From: Plutella xylostella
Taxonomy: Eukaryota; Arthropoda; Insecta; Lepidoptera; Plutellidae
Assembly: GCF_932276165.1 (NCBI RefSeq)
Contig: NC_064004.1
Location: 72,001-136,000, forward strand
Direction: 5' to 3'
DNA: 64,000 nucleotides
The notes under the pieces are model-generated. The model was not told the DNA's origin. It made no database searches and was given only the letters and a program-made list of their open reading frames with translations. How positions within the stretch are numbered: position 1 is the first letter of the stretch; each line of letters opens with the position of its first letter. Of this stretch, positions 10,241 to 21,700 are shown one piece after another. The translations under genes and the position numbers were made by a program.

Positions 10241-12180
10241 ATGGGCGGCGTGTTCTCTTCGCACGAGTGTCGCGCGGGCTGCGGCGGTGCACGCTGCTGC
10301 TCGTGTGCGACTCCCATCCCGGGCTGCCCCGCGCCCGCCGCCGGCTGCCCCTTCGACCAGGGCTGCCACTTCCCCGCGCCCCCCTGCCCGCCCCCCGAGC
10401 CCGCCTGCCTGCCGCGCCTCGGCTTCCTCTCCACCTGCCCACAGCAACCATCCTTCTCATCAAACCTCTTTGGAGGAAGCCAATTCTCCTCCAGCCATAA
10501 TTTCTCCGGAACAGGAAGCCAAGTGTTCCCGTGCCCCCAGAACAGCTTTGGAAAGTCAAGCAACTGCCAGTGTCCTCCAAACAGCTTCGGAAGGTCAAGC
10601 AACTGCCAGTGTCCTCCAAAAGTTATTTCCATACCGATGTTTGGGCCGAACCAGTTGAAGCAGATGTTTTCGTCAAAGTCCTTTCAGTCCCAGATGGGTC
10701 CAGGACAGATGTGCGGGGGACAGTCCATGAGGCAGATGTGTCCCGCCAAGCAGCAGTCATGTGCGGGAAGTCCATCGGGACAGATGTTCCCCGGACAGAT
10801 GTGCCCCGCCCGCTCGAGCATACGCTTCGAGTGTCCCCCGCAGCCCGCGTGTCCCCCCCCGTGCCCCCCTCCGTGCCCCGCCCCGTGCCCCGCCGCGCAG
10901 CCACAGATGAAGCCACAGAGGTGCTGCGACCCCAAGCTGTGCGCGCAGTATGACCAAATGTATGGAGGGACAGATTCTTTGAGTAGCGTAGATTCAATTC
11001 CAGATTCTTGCGAAGAAGAGCAGAAAGAGAAATGCTGCGGTTCGAAGAGAAAGCTTTACCGAGACAACCGCTGCGGCTCGTCGACCATCATCGGCTCGAT
11101 GCAGGAGGTGCGGTCGGAGCGGCAACGTCGCATGGTGTGCCGCGACCCGTCGCACCACGGCGGGTGCGGCAAGTCCAGGCGAGTCCCGGTCCGGCCGCCG
11201 CCGCAGCCCGGCTGCCCCGCCGGCGCCTGCTGCTCCAGCTCGCGCGAGGTGCGCCCGCGCCGCCCCGGCCCAACCTGCTCCCGGCCCAGCTCACAACCCT
11301 GCTCCCGGCCCAGCTCCCAGCCTAGCTCCTGTTGCGGCTCCAAAACGAACCTGCACTCTGGCTCCGCCCCGTGTCAGCGCTCGAAGAAAAGTAGAAGCAA
11401 GGTTACAGTTCAGGAGCCAAAAGCTAAACGAACTCCTCGTCCGACACCGCGTTCATCCACCAGGTCTATACCTCAGTATGAAGAAGAGTATTCCGAAGAG
11501 TCAGAGGAAGCGCCTCCCGTGTGCCCCGCGCCCTGCCTCAAACGCCGGCCGCCTAGACCTAGACCCAGACCTCCGCCGCCACCGCCGCCGCCGCCGCCGG
11601 AGTATCGCGACTACAACACTAACAACGAGGGTCCGGACCTCTACAAGAACTCGAAGAGCAAGGCGAGTGACTTCCTGAGGATCTTCCTGGTGCTGGGCGG
11701 TGAGTGCTGCAAGATCCTGCTGCAGCTGGTGTTCCTGCTGCGGCAGTACCTCGGCAAGATGTGCAACGAGGTGAGCACTTACCCATAGATAATACTATAC
11801 ATTTAATACATCTGAACTTCCTCTCGCTATCACACAAAACTGAGCTAAAACGTCGATGTGCAGTTTTGTGTACGGGGCACGGGCCCTGACTTTTTAAGGC
11901 TATCTAGCACAGATAACTCTAATCTCTAATCGTAAACTAAAGTCAACTTTTTTTGAAGGCACCCCAAATGTACCTTAAATCTGGTAATCTAACCTAGCTT
12001 AACCTTGACTATGTGCTATGGAAGACTAGTCCTGTTATCATAATTTAACGTATCTACAAAGTCATAATCCCAAGTACTATAATAGCCTATCCTCAGCCAT
12101 CCTCATCCTTATTCCTGTTGTTCTGTCCTCAGGTGATGACGCGCAAGAAGTGCTACACGCAGCGCTGTTGTGGGTCGTGA
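10241..12180 (+). CDS. Gene B: large Cys/Pro-rich protein with N-myristoylation-like start, 2 exons
   Basis: Exon 1 is 10241-11770 (510 codons; ATG 10241). It splices at GAG|GTGAGC to exon 2, 12133-12180 (acceptor CTGTCCTCAG), which adds 15 residues ending RCCGS and a stop, for 525 residues. The start MGGVFSSHECRAGCGG fits the N-myristoylation consensus (Gly2, Ser6) and is followed by CysCys, which suggests dual acylation (inference). The body has CP-rich runs, a tandem 13-residue repeat (NSFGKSSNCQCPP, 10541-10618), Gln/Met-rich QMCPGQMCP-like repeats, Ser/Arg/Pro-rich segments, and a poly-Pro run near 11570-11600. The C-terminus has a hydrophobic helix with CysCys (FLRIFLVLGGECCKILLQLV). 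It is the only plus-strand host gene found, convergent with gene D. No family is recognised. Confidence 0.7.
10541..10618 (+). repeat. 39-base tandem duplication inside gene B
   Basis: Two adjacent 39-base units encode NSFGKSSNCQCPP and NSFGRSSNCQCPP. Differences are few, so the duplication is recent. Confidence 0.85.
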
Positions 12181-12613
12181 AGATGATCGTCGCAAAAGGT
12201 AAAATTAATATTATTAAGCTGGTGGGTCTCAGGTCGAGCAGCCTCAACTTTAAGCAAACAGCCTCAGTCTGAGGCCACTCAGTGATCAGTTCGGGGCGAA
12301 TTGCCTCAGCTGGATCCGCAACGTGTGCAGTTTAAACGACCGTCTCCATCAAAATGAACACCTCGACAGAGGGAGGGACGGATATGACGGGATATGACCC
12401 GAGGCTGCCTTCAGTGGATACCCAGCTTTATAGCAACAACATTCACGCCTTTTACACTTATGGGTAATAAATACTACATACTTAATCCACAAACAATGCA
12501 AGTACGAATTTCGTTTGTTTCAGATACTCACCCATTTATTGTCATTCGTCTTCTATTTTTGGTTTGAAAATTTTTGTTTGTAGTTTTTCTTGTATTTTTT
12601 ATCTTTATGCCGT

Positions 12614-12619
12614 AATAAA
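12614..12619 (+). promoter_or_regulatory. Polyadenylation signal AATAAA for gene B
   Basis: AATAAA about 430 bases past the gene B stop; another lies at 12466-12471. Gene D's signal is on the other strand at 12707-12702, so the two 3' ends meet here. Confidence 0.4.
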
Positions 12620-12701
12620 TACTGTATTTGAATTAAAAGCTACTAAATGAAATATTTTTTTGGTAAAATATAAGATTTTAATTAAAAAAAATACAATATC
12701 A

Positions 12702-12707
12702 TTTATT
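12702..12707 (-). promoter_or_regulatory. Polyadenylation signal AATAAA for gene D
   Basis: AATAAA on the minus strand about 53 bases after the gene D stop codon, at the expected distance for a short 3' UTR. Confidence 0.55.
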
Positions 12708-12759
12708 AATTTACTTGAAGCTTTCTTGAAGCCGACGTACGGTCAGCAAAAATTTACCG

Positions 12760-15700
12760 TCAGCAGCAACATCGACAGCAGCTCTGAAACAAAGGTTACA
12801 AGTTGAGGCGATATGTTAGAGGATATACTTAAGACCAATTTGTGTATTCTGTCTGGCTAGTCTTTTGAGCATGGTGACAAACCCTAGTCCACCTTTAGTT
12901 TTCTTCACGGAGACGCTGACGAAGACAACTAAAAGTTTAGGTAACCAGCTTTTAAGAGCAGTTCCGTAGAAGGAGGCCAGGCAGATCAATAAAGAGCTGG
13001 TGAAGATCCATGGCTCGTGTAGAGAAGTAAAAAGGTAGCTAGGAGAGGAACATCAACAGGACTGAACGTGGAAGATACATAAACCATTCTTAGGGTGCTT
13101 TTCCACCGGAGATGTTTATAATGTTATGTTGCTATGGATCATGCGTTTGATATCCACCAATCATATCCATTGGTCCACATAGGAACTGGTGGCAACGGAT
13201 TTCTAATCACATATTCGCAGCATCATCATCATCATCTTCATCAGCCTATAGCAATCTACTGCTGAATGTAGGCCTCTCCCAAAGCTCGCCACTGTATGCG
13301 ATCTATAGCTCTTTGCAGCGTAGCCTAGTACATCCCTGGTAAAAAGTATTCCTTACTTGTCGCCACGCAGCCAGCGCCGCCTGGAGGCCGAGGCAGGCGA
13401 GCCAGGCGCCCAGCCGGCAACAGCGCGGCAGCAGAGCGGCAACGTGGCACGCCGCGCTCGCCGCCACCGCCCAACACTCGCACCAGCTGCCGCGGGGGCG
13501 ACCCCAGTACGTGTACCTGGGAGGAACAGACAGCACATTAACACGTACAAGTCGTAGAACACTAAGGCTACGTCCGCAGAGACAGGAGTTTTGCTTAGCG
13601 CCTAGCGCCTAGCGAGTCACCAAGCGAGTAGCTCAGCAAAACGAACGTTCTAGAATCTTCGTGAACGGCCGCATTGCGCGCTTGGCGCCTAGCTAGTCGC
13701 TTAGCGTGTATTGTTGTTTGTTTGTCGCGAGGCGCAAAGAGAAGCCTCATGGCTCTAAGCGCTTAGCCAACCTGTGCCTGTGCCAACGTAGCCATAACTT
13801 TATGTGTACCTAGATAGAGCCAGTAGTGTTTGAGCAGTGCATTGAAGCGAGCTTAGATAGTTAGGTAGTAGCTGATGGTAGACGAAGATCTCTCAGGTAT
13901 TGTTATGTAACATTGGTTAAAAGTGACTTATTTCCACCATATTGTATACACCAATGGCGCGCTCCAAGTTCGGACCGGATTGCTGCACCCTCCATGCGTG
14001 CGGTACATAATACTGATAGGCAGGACCAATTAAAAGAGGATGACTGGATTCTAGTTCATAGAAAGAAAAAAGAAAGGTTTCAGGGAAAAAAGGGAATGGC
14101 ATCCATTGATGCTGGATGTAAATTTAAATCGGCTGACGTTAAGATGCCAATATACATATATAATGTGAGTAAGGATACGACTGAAGGTGATATAAAAGAT
14201 TACATCTTGGCTAAAACGAATATCCTAGTTAACCCTGAGAAAATCACTGCGCAGGAGGAAAAAGAGTATAATTCATTTAAAATATACATTTCGAGGAATA
14301 AATGGTCACTATTTGATGACTCGACATTGTGGCCTGAAGGTATATTGTTTAGGAAATATTTTTTGTTTAACAAACATAGGACCACTCAAGAGGTACAAAT
14401 GCGAAACAGTACACAACAACAACCCAATGGATCAGAGCATAAATAACTGTAAATTAATAAGCTTCAATTGTAAGAACGTCAAACGTTCCGTTAATGATGT
14501 AAATAGATTATGTCAAGAATGTGATATCGTCGCACTTCAGGAATCTTGGTTGCTTCCGTGTGACATTCCATTCCTGGGGACAATCCACGACCAGTTCGAG
14601 TACTGCGGCAAGTCTGCGGTGGACCTGTCCGCCGGCCCGCTGGTAGGCCGGCCGCACGGCGGAGTGGCCATCCTGTGGCGAAAAGGTAGTTTCCACCAAG
14701 TATCGGTGATAAAGTGCCAAAGTGACAGGCTTGTGGCTATACGCGCGTCGGTGGACGATAGGCATTTTGTATTCATAAGTGTTTATATGCCTACTGATAG
14801 CTTTGATAACTTAGCTGAGTTTACTGTGTGTCTGAGTGAAATTTACTCTATTATAGAATGCAGTGGAGTGGAAAGCGCGATAATACTCGGTGATCTTAAC
14901 TCTCACCCAGGTGAACTATTCTGGAGAGAACTACTTGCGTTTAACAGTGATCATTTGTGGAGCTGTGCGGATGTAGACATTCTAGGTATAAATTCCAATA
15001 CCTACACGTACATTAGTGAAGTGCACGGCTGTAGACGTTGGTTGGATCATTGTGTCGTGACGTCATCGGCTCGTAAAAGTGTAATTGATGCTTATGTCCG
15101 TTATAATGACGTATATTGGTCCGACCACTACCCTCTTGTAATTGTTTGTGATTTTACATGTATCCCGTCTAAGTTTGTAAATAGTAATAGCGTAAAAAAC
15201 TTAATATTATGGGGACAAAGACCTCCTTGCTCTGTAAATAATAATAATAATAATAATAATAATATGTGGGGACATCTCACACACGGCCATCCGACCCCAA
15301 GCTAGGCAGAACCTGTGTTATGGGTGTCGGACAGCTGATATATCTACACAAATACATAGATAGATAGATACTAAATATAAATATCAACAACCAAGACCCG
15401 AGTACAAATATCTGTGTTTAAACAAATATCTGCGCCAGCCGGGAATCGAACCCGGGACCTTCGGCTCAGTAGTCAGGGTCACTAACCACTACGCCATTCG
15501 GTCGTCAAACAAATAAATATAATAAGTTGTGTAATGCCGAATTAAGGGAGATTGATTTTCCCGCGGAGTTTGTTTCTTGCTGTTATAACATGTGTACCGA
15601 TCAAAGTCATAAATTAATTTTAAATAATATGTATGATAAAATTGTTAGTGTAGTGGTAGGTCAGGTAAAAGGCCAATAGTGGGCTGGAATAAACATGTAG

Positions 15701-18374
15701 GTGACGCTCACCGGGAGGCTAGGCTCAAATATCGATTTTGGTGTCAACACGGGAAACCTCGAGAAGGTTTTATTTTCGAACAAATGCGCCTGAGTAAAAA
15801 CTATTATAAGAGCAGATTAAAATGGTGTCAAAAAAATGCTGAGCAAATAAAAATGGACATCATAGCATCTCAGCATTTAAATAAAAAATTTGGTAAATTT
15901 TGGAAGGAAACGAAACGCATGAATCTGAAGCCTGGCCTTCCGGTTAGCGTGGAGGGAGAAAGCTGTCCGAGAAACATAGCTAATATGTTTAAAAAACACT
16001 TTACTGTTAAGTCACCCTTAGGGCAAGTTGCTTATGACAATAATGTGTGCACGGACCGTAGTGGGGTGCGCTTTACCGCTAAGGAGGTGAAACAGGCGAT
16101 AAGGAGCATCACTGGAGGCAAATCCCCCGGTCATGACAGCCTCAGCATTGAGCACTTGGTTCATGCTGGCGTTCACCTGCCACGCGTCTTGGCTATGTTT
16201 TATTTGTGTTGTTTGGTGCATTCCTACCTGCCTGACGACATGATGCGATGTGTTGTTGTGCCAGTGGTAAAAGACAAAATGGGAGACTTATCGGTTACAA
16301 ATAATTATAGGCCAATATCCCTGGCCACTGTATTGGCAAAGGTCTTTGACAGATTAATGGAACGGCAATTGGATAACTACCTAAAGTTAAATGAGAGACA
16401 GTTCGGCTTTAAAGAGGGTTGTTCTACCGAAAGTGCCATACTAGTACTAAAAAGTACGATAAAATATTATACGGATAGGCGCACGCCGGTATATGGATGC
16501 TTCTTAGATCTGTCAAAGGCCTTTGACCTAGTACAGTATGATATATTATGGCAAAAATTAATTAAGACCGGTTTCCCGGTGGCCCTTGTCTTTCGCTACT
16601 GGTACAGCAATCAAGTGAATGTGGTCCGATGGGGCGGTACATATTCCGATGAGTATCGTATGGAATGTGGCGTGAGGCAGGGGGGTTTAACCTCTCCGTT
16701 ACTGTTTAACCTGTATATGAATGCTTTGATCGAGGAACTCAGCAATCAACCATATGGTTGCTATATTGATAATGTTAGTGTAAACAACATAAGCTATGCC
16801 GATGATATGGTCCTGCTGGGTCCCTCGATCAACGCAATCACTAAACTACTCAACATATGCGGTGAGTACACTAAACAACACGGACTTGTATACAATATTA
16901 AAAAAAGCGTATACATGTTGTTTAGTGCAAGGAATAGGGCTCAAAGTGTTTTACCTCCAGTTGTCATGAACGGGTCGCCTTTGAAAAGGGTGGCAGAATT
17001 TAAATATCTGGGCCACTATGTAAACGAGGACCTGACTGATGATAAGGATATGGATAGGGAGCGCAGGGCGCTATCGGTTAGAAGCAACATGGTAGCTCGA
17101 AGATTTAGTAGGTGTACTAAGGCAGTCAAGATTACGCTATTTAAGGCATATTGTCTGTCTTTTTACGCCTGCAGTCTTTGGGTGAATCATTTGCAGAAGA
17201 CCGGTCGCGCCCTGCGTGTCCAATACAACAACGCGTTCAGGATGCTGATGGGGCTGCCGAGGTGGTGCAGTGCATCGGGTATGTTCGCGGAGGCCCGTAC
17301 GCCTGACTTTTACGCGGTCATGAGGTCGCGCGCCGCGTCATTGTTGCACCGCGTCCGCGGCAGCACTAACACCGTCCTGAACACGGCTGTGGATAGGTGG
17401 GACAACTGTTTCCTTAACCACTGGGTGCAGTTGTCACTCCTACCAAATAAAAAATAGATGTGTGTATAGAGTAATTTTTTTTGTGTGTTATGTAGTTATA
17501 ACTAACATTAGGTTAAGATAATTGTAATACTAACACTTTTTTGGATCGTTGGTCCGTAATAAACGATTATATATATACCCATACTATACATATACATACC
17601 CTTGCTCATAAGGCGAAGTAAAATATTGTCATGATGAAAACTCTCATCTCATCCCACCTATACTAGGGTTTGTAACCGCGGTGAAAGGTTCAGTCTGTAA
17701 GGTTTATCAAACACTAAATTCCCTGGACTAGGCCTAAAACCCTTCTTTGGAAGGAGACCCGTGCCCCAGCAGTGGGGACGTGATGGGTCGTGATGATGAT
17801 GATGATTAACTTCCCAGGGTGTGCCCAACATATCGATACAGTTGATACTATGGAGAGAGCACCAGATTAGTACCTGTCAATAATATCACCAGGAGTGCAT
17901 GGCGCGCAGGCGGCTCTCCCGCGCGGCGGCAGGCAGCTGGCCCGGGTGAGAGTGAGACAGACAGTGTTGGGGTCCGCGTAGGGGTTGTAGAAGCGCATGG
18001 GGAAGCAGGACGGCAATACATCCATCACACACGGCAGCGGCTGCGGGCAGGGCGGCCGCTTGCAGTGGCAGTTGCAGGGTCTAAACGTTCCCTGGAGAAT
18101 TAATACAGTCATAGTTAAAACAAAAGAGGAATTTAGAGAATGTAATTTTGTGTATACGTGGCTCATGGATGCCCTCCCTTAGGCCTACTGGACAAACGAC
18201 CCTAGAAAGGTGGCCGGTAGTGGCTGGATGAGGAAAGCCGAGGACAGAGTGTAGTGGTGATCCTAGTACGGTATAAATTAAAATGTCCACCTCACGCCTT
18301 TTTCTACGCTTTTTCCTCTTCGTCTTCGCTGGTGGACGGGCCGTCGTGGCAGTCTGCGTGGCAGTAGTTTCCAT
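12760..18374 (-). CDS. Gene D: basic, Cys-rich protein, 4 exons, with a LINE in intron 2
   Basis: Exons on the minus strand: 18374-18291 (ATG start, 28 codons, ends phase 0), 18091-17874 (ends phase 2), 13516-13357 (enters phase 2, ends phase 0) and 12783-12760 (24 bases: SCCRCCC and stop). All are GT-AG and the split codon AG|G closes, giving 161 residues. The first 28 residues are Thr/Ala-rich, then a basic block (KTKRKKRRKRR) that could act as a nuclear signal. Exon 2 has CNCHCKRPPC and several spaced Cys. Exon 3 is hydrophobic and Ala/Leu-rich with WCECW and RCC. The end is almost pure cysteine. Intron 2 is about 4.4 kb because a LINE with a nested SINE lies inside it. The start is 369 bases from the gene E stop. 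No family is recognised; acylation or metal binding by the tail is inference. Confidence 0.65.
13215..13330 (+). repeat. Dispersed repeat R4 fragment
   Basis: CATCATCATCATC followed by a degenerate version of the CCACTGCTGGACATAGGCC block seen at 45313-45455 and 60302-60650. Probably the 3' end of a retroelement. Confidence 0.45.
13913..17600 (+). mobile_element. LINE 1: jockey/CR1-like non-LTR retrotransposon, 5'-truncated, split by a SINE
   Basis: The end of an ORF1-like protein (13913-14446) contains the IYIYNVSKDTTEGDIKDYI region typical of insect LINE ORF1 C-termini. A second frame starts near 14429 with an endonuclease (KLISFNCKNVKRSVNDVN, LQESW, ILGDLNSH, SDHYPLV). A SINE interrupts it at 15238-15512. 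The reverse transcriptase continues at 15679-17457 with KAFDLV, a GLTSPLLFN-type motif and YADD at 16795-16806. No other stop interrupts the domains, so before the SINE landed the element was nearly intact. AATAAA lies near the end at about 17557. It lies antisense in gene D intron 2. Clade is inferred from motif style. Confidence 0.8.
15238..15512 (-). repeat. SINE-2 copy inside LINE 1, with (AAT)n tail
   Basis: Minus-strand order: tRNA-like head (GGCGTAGTGGTTAGTGACCC, then GGTTCGATTCCCGG), body, and a 3' tail of about nine AAT units. It disrupts the LINE between endonuclease and reverse transcriptase. Confidence 0.85.
17620..17805 (+). repeat. Dispersed repeat R3 fragment
   Basis: Contains GGACTAGGCCTAAAACCCTT and CCCCAGCAGTGGGGACGTGA, shared with 23745-23965, 47650-47850, 52255-52480, 54503-54680 and 62515-62610. 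Confidence 0.6.
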
Positions 18375-18446
18375 TACTTACTCTGGTGAAAAAAATGTAT
18401 CTTCAACGTGAAGAATTTACTCCATTACATAAGCAAGTAGGTATAT

Positions 18447-18531
18447 TACAGTAAGGGGCAGATAAACCTGACCCCCTCAGAAGCATTGTTAGTATGAGAG
18501 GGGGGTCAGGTTTCTTTGCACCTGACCGTAC
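18447..18531. mobile_element. 85-base palindromic MITE, copy 1 of 4
   Basis: Near-perfect hairpin around the CTGACCCC...GGGGTCAG arms. Same family as 31483-31569, 57259-57344 and 59348-59434, which are bounded by GTAC. Confidence 0.75.
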
Positions 18532-18659
18532 GTAACTGTTTATTTTTGCAAAGTTCGTCTTTTGTACCTACCTAATCTGCCGGTAAAATTATATGCATAC
18601 ATATGTATTTAACTCTATTAAGTAATTGAGGTAATAAAAGAATTCTCTGCAAATGATTA

Positions 18660-18665
18660 TTTATT
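18660..18665 (-). promoter_or_regulatory. Polyadenylation signal AATAAA for gene E
   Basis: AATAAA on the minus strand 78 bases past the Cys-Cys-stop exon. It supports that 9-base exon as the true end of gene E. Confidence 0.55.
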
Positions 18666-18742
18666 TTATATCCCTTCTACAATAAAAATTAACAAAGATA
18701 TAAATAATATTTGTAATAACTTAAATCACTTGGCCGGTAGCG

Positions 18743-21700
18743 TCAGCAACACTGTAACAAAAATAATATGCATTATTTACTAAACTATACTATGAACAGA
18801 AATATAGGCATACATGGTATAACTTCATAAGAGTAGTCTTCACACCAAAGAGGTAGTAAGTTAGGGGCAAAGAATACTGACCGTTATCAGAGTAACAAGT
18901 AGGTGCCACCGAGTTGGAATGATTACAAGGCACTTCAGGGCGCCTACACATCCAGAATCAGATGCGCAGGATCCTCACGATATTTTCCTAAACCGTGAGA
19001 GCACGTAGTGTAATCTACGCCAGTAGTTCCAGCTGGCCACTAGCGCAATACCCTTATGACGGTATCTAGGCCTTCAACTTCAAGGTGGACCCTTAAACGT
19101 ACACTATACTACAGAAGGGCTAGTACGGGGCGCATTTAAGACGTGACAAAAGTTCTCCACCGCGCTCGCTCTTGAGGGTGAGCGATGTGAGTGAGCGTGA
19201 TGCTTCAAAGCTTTTGTCACGTCTAATGCGCCCCGTACTACTAGCCCAGGTATACCTCTAAACCATAGACTTAGTATACATATGAACCATAGTACTAAGT
19301 CTATTCTCTAAACAACCTAATCACTCACATATTCCGGCCCGCACCACCCATAGCAGCACCCATTGATACACGCCACGCAGCCCGCCGCGGCGATCAGACA
19401 GCAGTACGACCCGGTCTGCATGCAACAGTAGCAACACTGCGCGCATACCGCCACCGCCCCGGACTGCTGCGGGGGGGACTGCGGGGCGGCCTGCGGGGGC
19501 AGCGCCACCACCGGCACGTCGCAGTACGGGTTGCAGCAGCGAAGGGTTTGGAGCTTCTCGTCCTGGGAATGGGTGGTGTTTTAATTTCATGAGCAGTAGG
19601 CCGTTGATGGAAGTACATAGGTGGTGGTGCAACTTTTTTAAACAAGGAGGATCCTCCGATCAAGTAGGTGGTAAAGCGATGGAGAGAGATGATGATGGCT
19701 TCACCGAAACAAAAGGATCCTTTGAGGTTGAATTTAGGATGCGGATTTTTATGGTGAATCAAGTAATTTTTTATACTTTACTTACATCGGTACCTATACA
19801 GGTTGTTGCAAAAAGGGTATGCTAAGCCGAAAAGGGGTGACTCAGGGGGTCATTCTGAAAAACTTTTGTTCTACGAGTTTTGAAAATTAATGAAAATAAA
19901 AAAAAAACCATAGAAACTTTGTTGGTCACGTGACATTTTTACTTTTTTACTAGCCGAAAGGCTAAGTATACCCTTTTTGCAACATCCTGTATAGAGATGA
20001 AACGTACAATATAATTTAGGATAGTATAAATATTTAATTAGTGAATACCGTTTGTGCAGGAGGCGGCAGGGGATCAGTGCGTTGCTGGAATTAAATACAC
20101 CATTTAAAGTTTAAACTGATCCAGAAAAGAAGATTCCATGGCAGAACCCGGTAAAAAAGTATGCAATAAAGGTGAACTAAATACTTAATTCTTATGGTCT
20201 TACTTGAGTTTAAATTGTATAAATTTGCTTACATCGGTTGTGCTTTTGATTGTCTCTTCAGAAGTCGATTCATGTTTCTGTAAGTATGTAAAAAAACAAT
20301 GATTAGAACTTTATAGTAGGTATTGTAATTGTTTATGAAAGTTGAGAATAGAAATCAATTTATGACTGTGGGTAGGTTGTTGATAGGTACCTACATAATT
20401 ATATTTCGGTATTGTGAATTTGTTACCTTTTAAAGATTTGTTACCTTTTTCTGTTTCGGTTTTGACTGCTTTCGCTTCTTCTCCTGAAATAAGTTAAGTA
20501 CTTATGTACCTACATAATTATATTTAGGTATTGTGAATTTGTTACCTTGTAAAGATTTGTTACCTTTTTCTGTTTCGGTTTTGACTGCTTTCGCTTCTTC
20601 TTCTCCTGAAATAAGTTAAGTACTTATGTATATTTCTTAACAACCTGTTGGCAACACCAACATCATTTTTTATAATAATTATAAAGAAGAATGGCGAAAC
20701 CTGACCCGCTTTGCATAAGTTAGCAGCCACTCACCAAACCTATTTTAAGTTATTGATAAAAATGTCTATTATCAGGGAAAAATATTTAAAAAAATCTAAA
20801 CCATGGGGTTCTTGAGATAGTAGGGTTCAAAAGTAAATTAATTAAATATATTTTTTTCGTTAAATAAGATTTTGCTGAATGGTACACGCACAAATAAGTT
20901 TTATAATCTAAATCATGGGATTCCCAATTCATAGCGCATCACAAAATGATATTATTACACGATTTTACGAGTAATATGCAAATAATATCATAATTATTTT
21001 TGCACATTTCACACTCAGAAACCTATTTTTATAAAGAGACCAATTTCAAAAATTATTTCATTCTATTCAAGTTCCCGTTATCCCGACCCGAAGTAACATA
21101 AAATACTTTTTTGCCAGGAATCCCCACGGGAACACTTTTAAAATCAATTTTTAGCTCGAGGGTAACATCTAGTACAGTAGAAAGAATTTATCTTTCAGCA
21201 CTTATATCTTCGTTCTCCCATGCCTCATAATAATAAAATTAATACCAGTATATGCTGTAGTCACGGACTACACATCAGTGTATGTTTCATCAATGGCCGC
21301 TCTGGGTCATGGCGCCATAGAGAAATGGCCATTCTCCTTTAAATTATCCGTGTTATCACTTTTTTGTATAATTTACCAGACGCAATAGGGCCTCGCCTTA
21401 ATCTAATTTTGACATTAAATCTATGACTTTCTCTTTCTGTCCGTATGATTATAATGATCGAAGTCCGTATACTGTCATAGCAAGGCAGCAATAGATTTAA
21501 GCTCGACCATAGCTTAAAGTTCCATTTGTTTTAGTTAGTGCCAATTTCTCCATTCTCGGTTAGAGCATAACTTTTGACACATCTGTCATGAATTTTATAT
21601 GGAGAATAATAATTTTATAAGAGATAAATCAATCCCTGTCGGTAAGATAACCGACAATAGAGAAATTGGCACTTAGTCTTATACCTGTTTCTTAATGCGT

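Noticed and set aside
10287..11678. Several GC-rich ORFs overlapping gene B in other frames and on the other strand
   Set aside because: They are Ala/Arg/Pro-rich shadows of the long plus frame, which alone joins a good splice site and has the repeated codon pattern.
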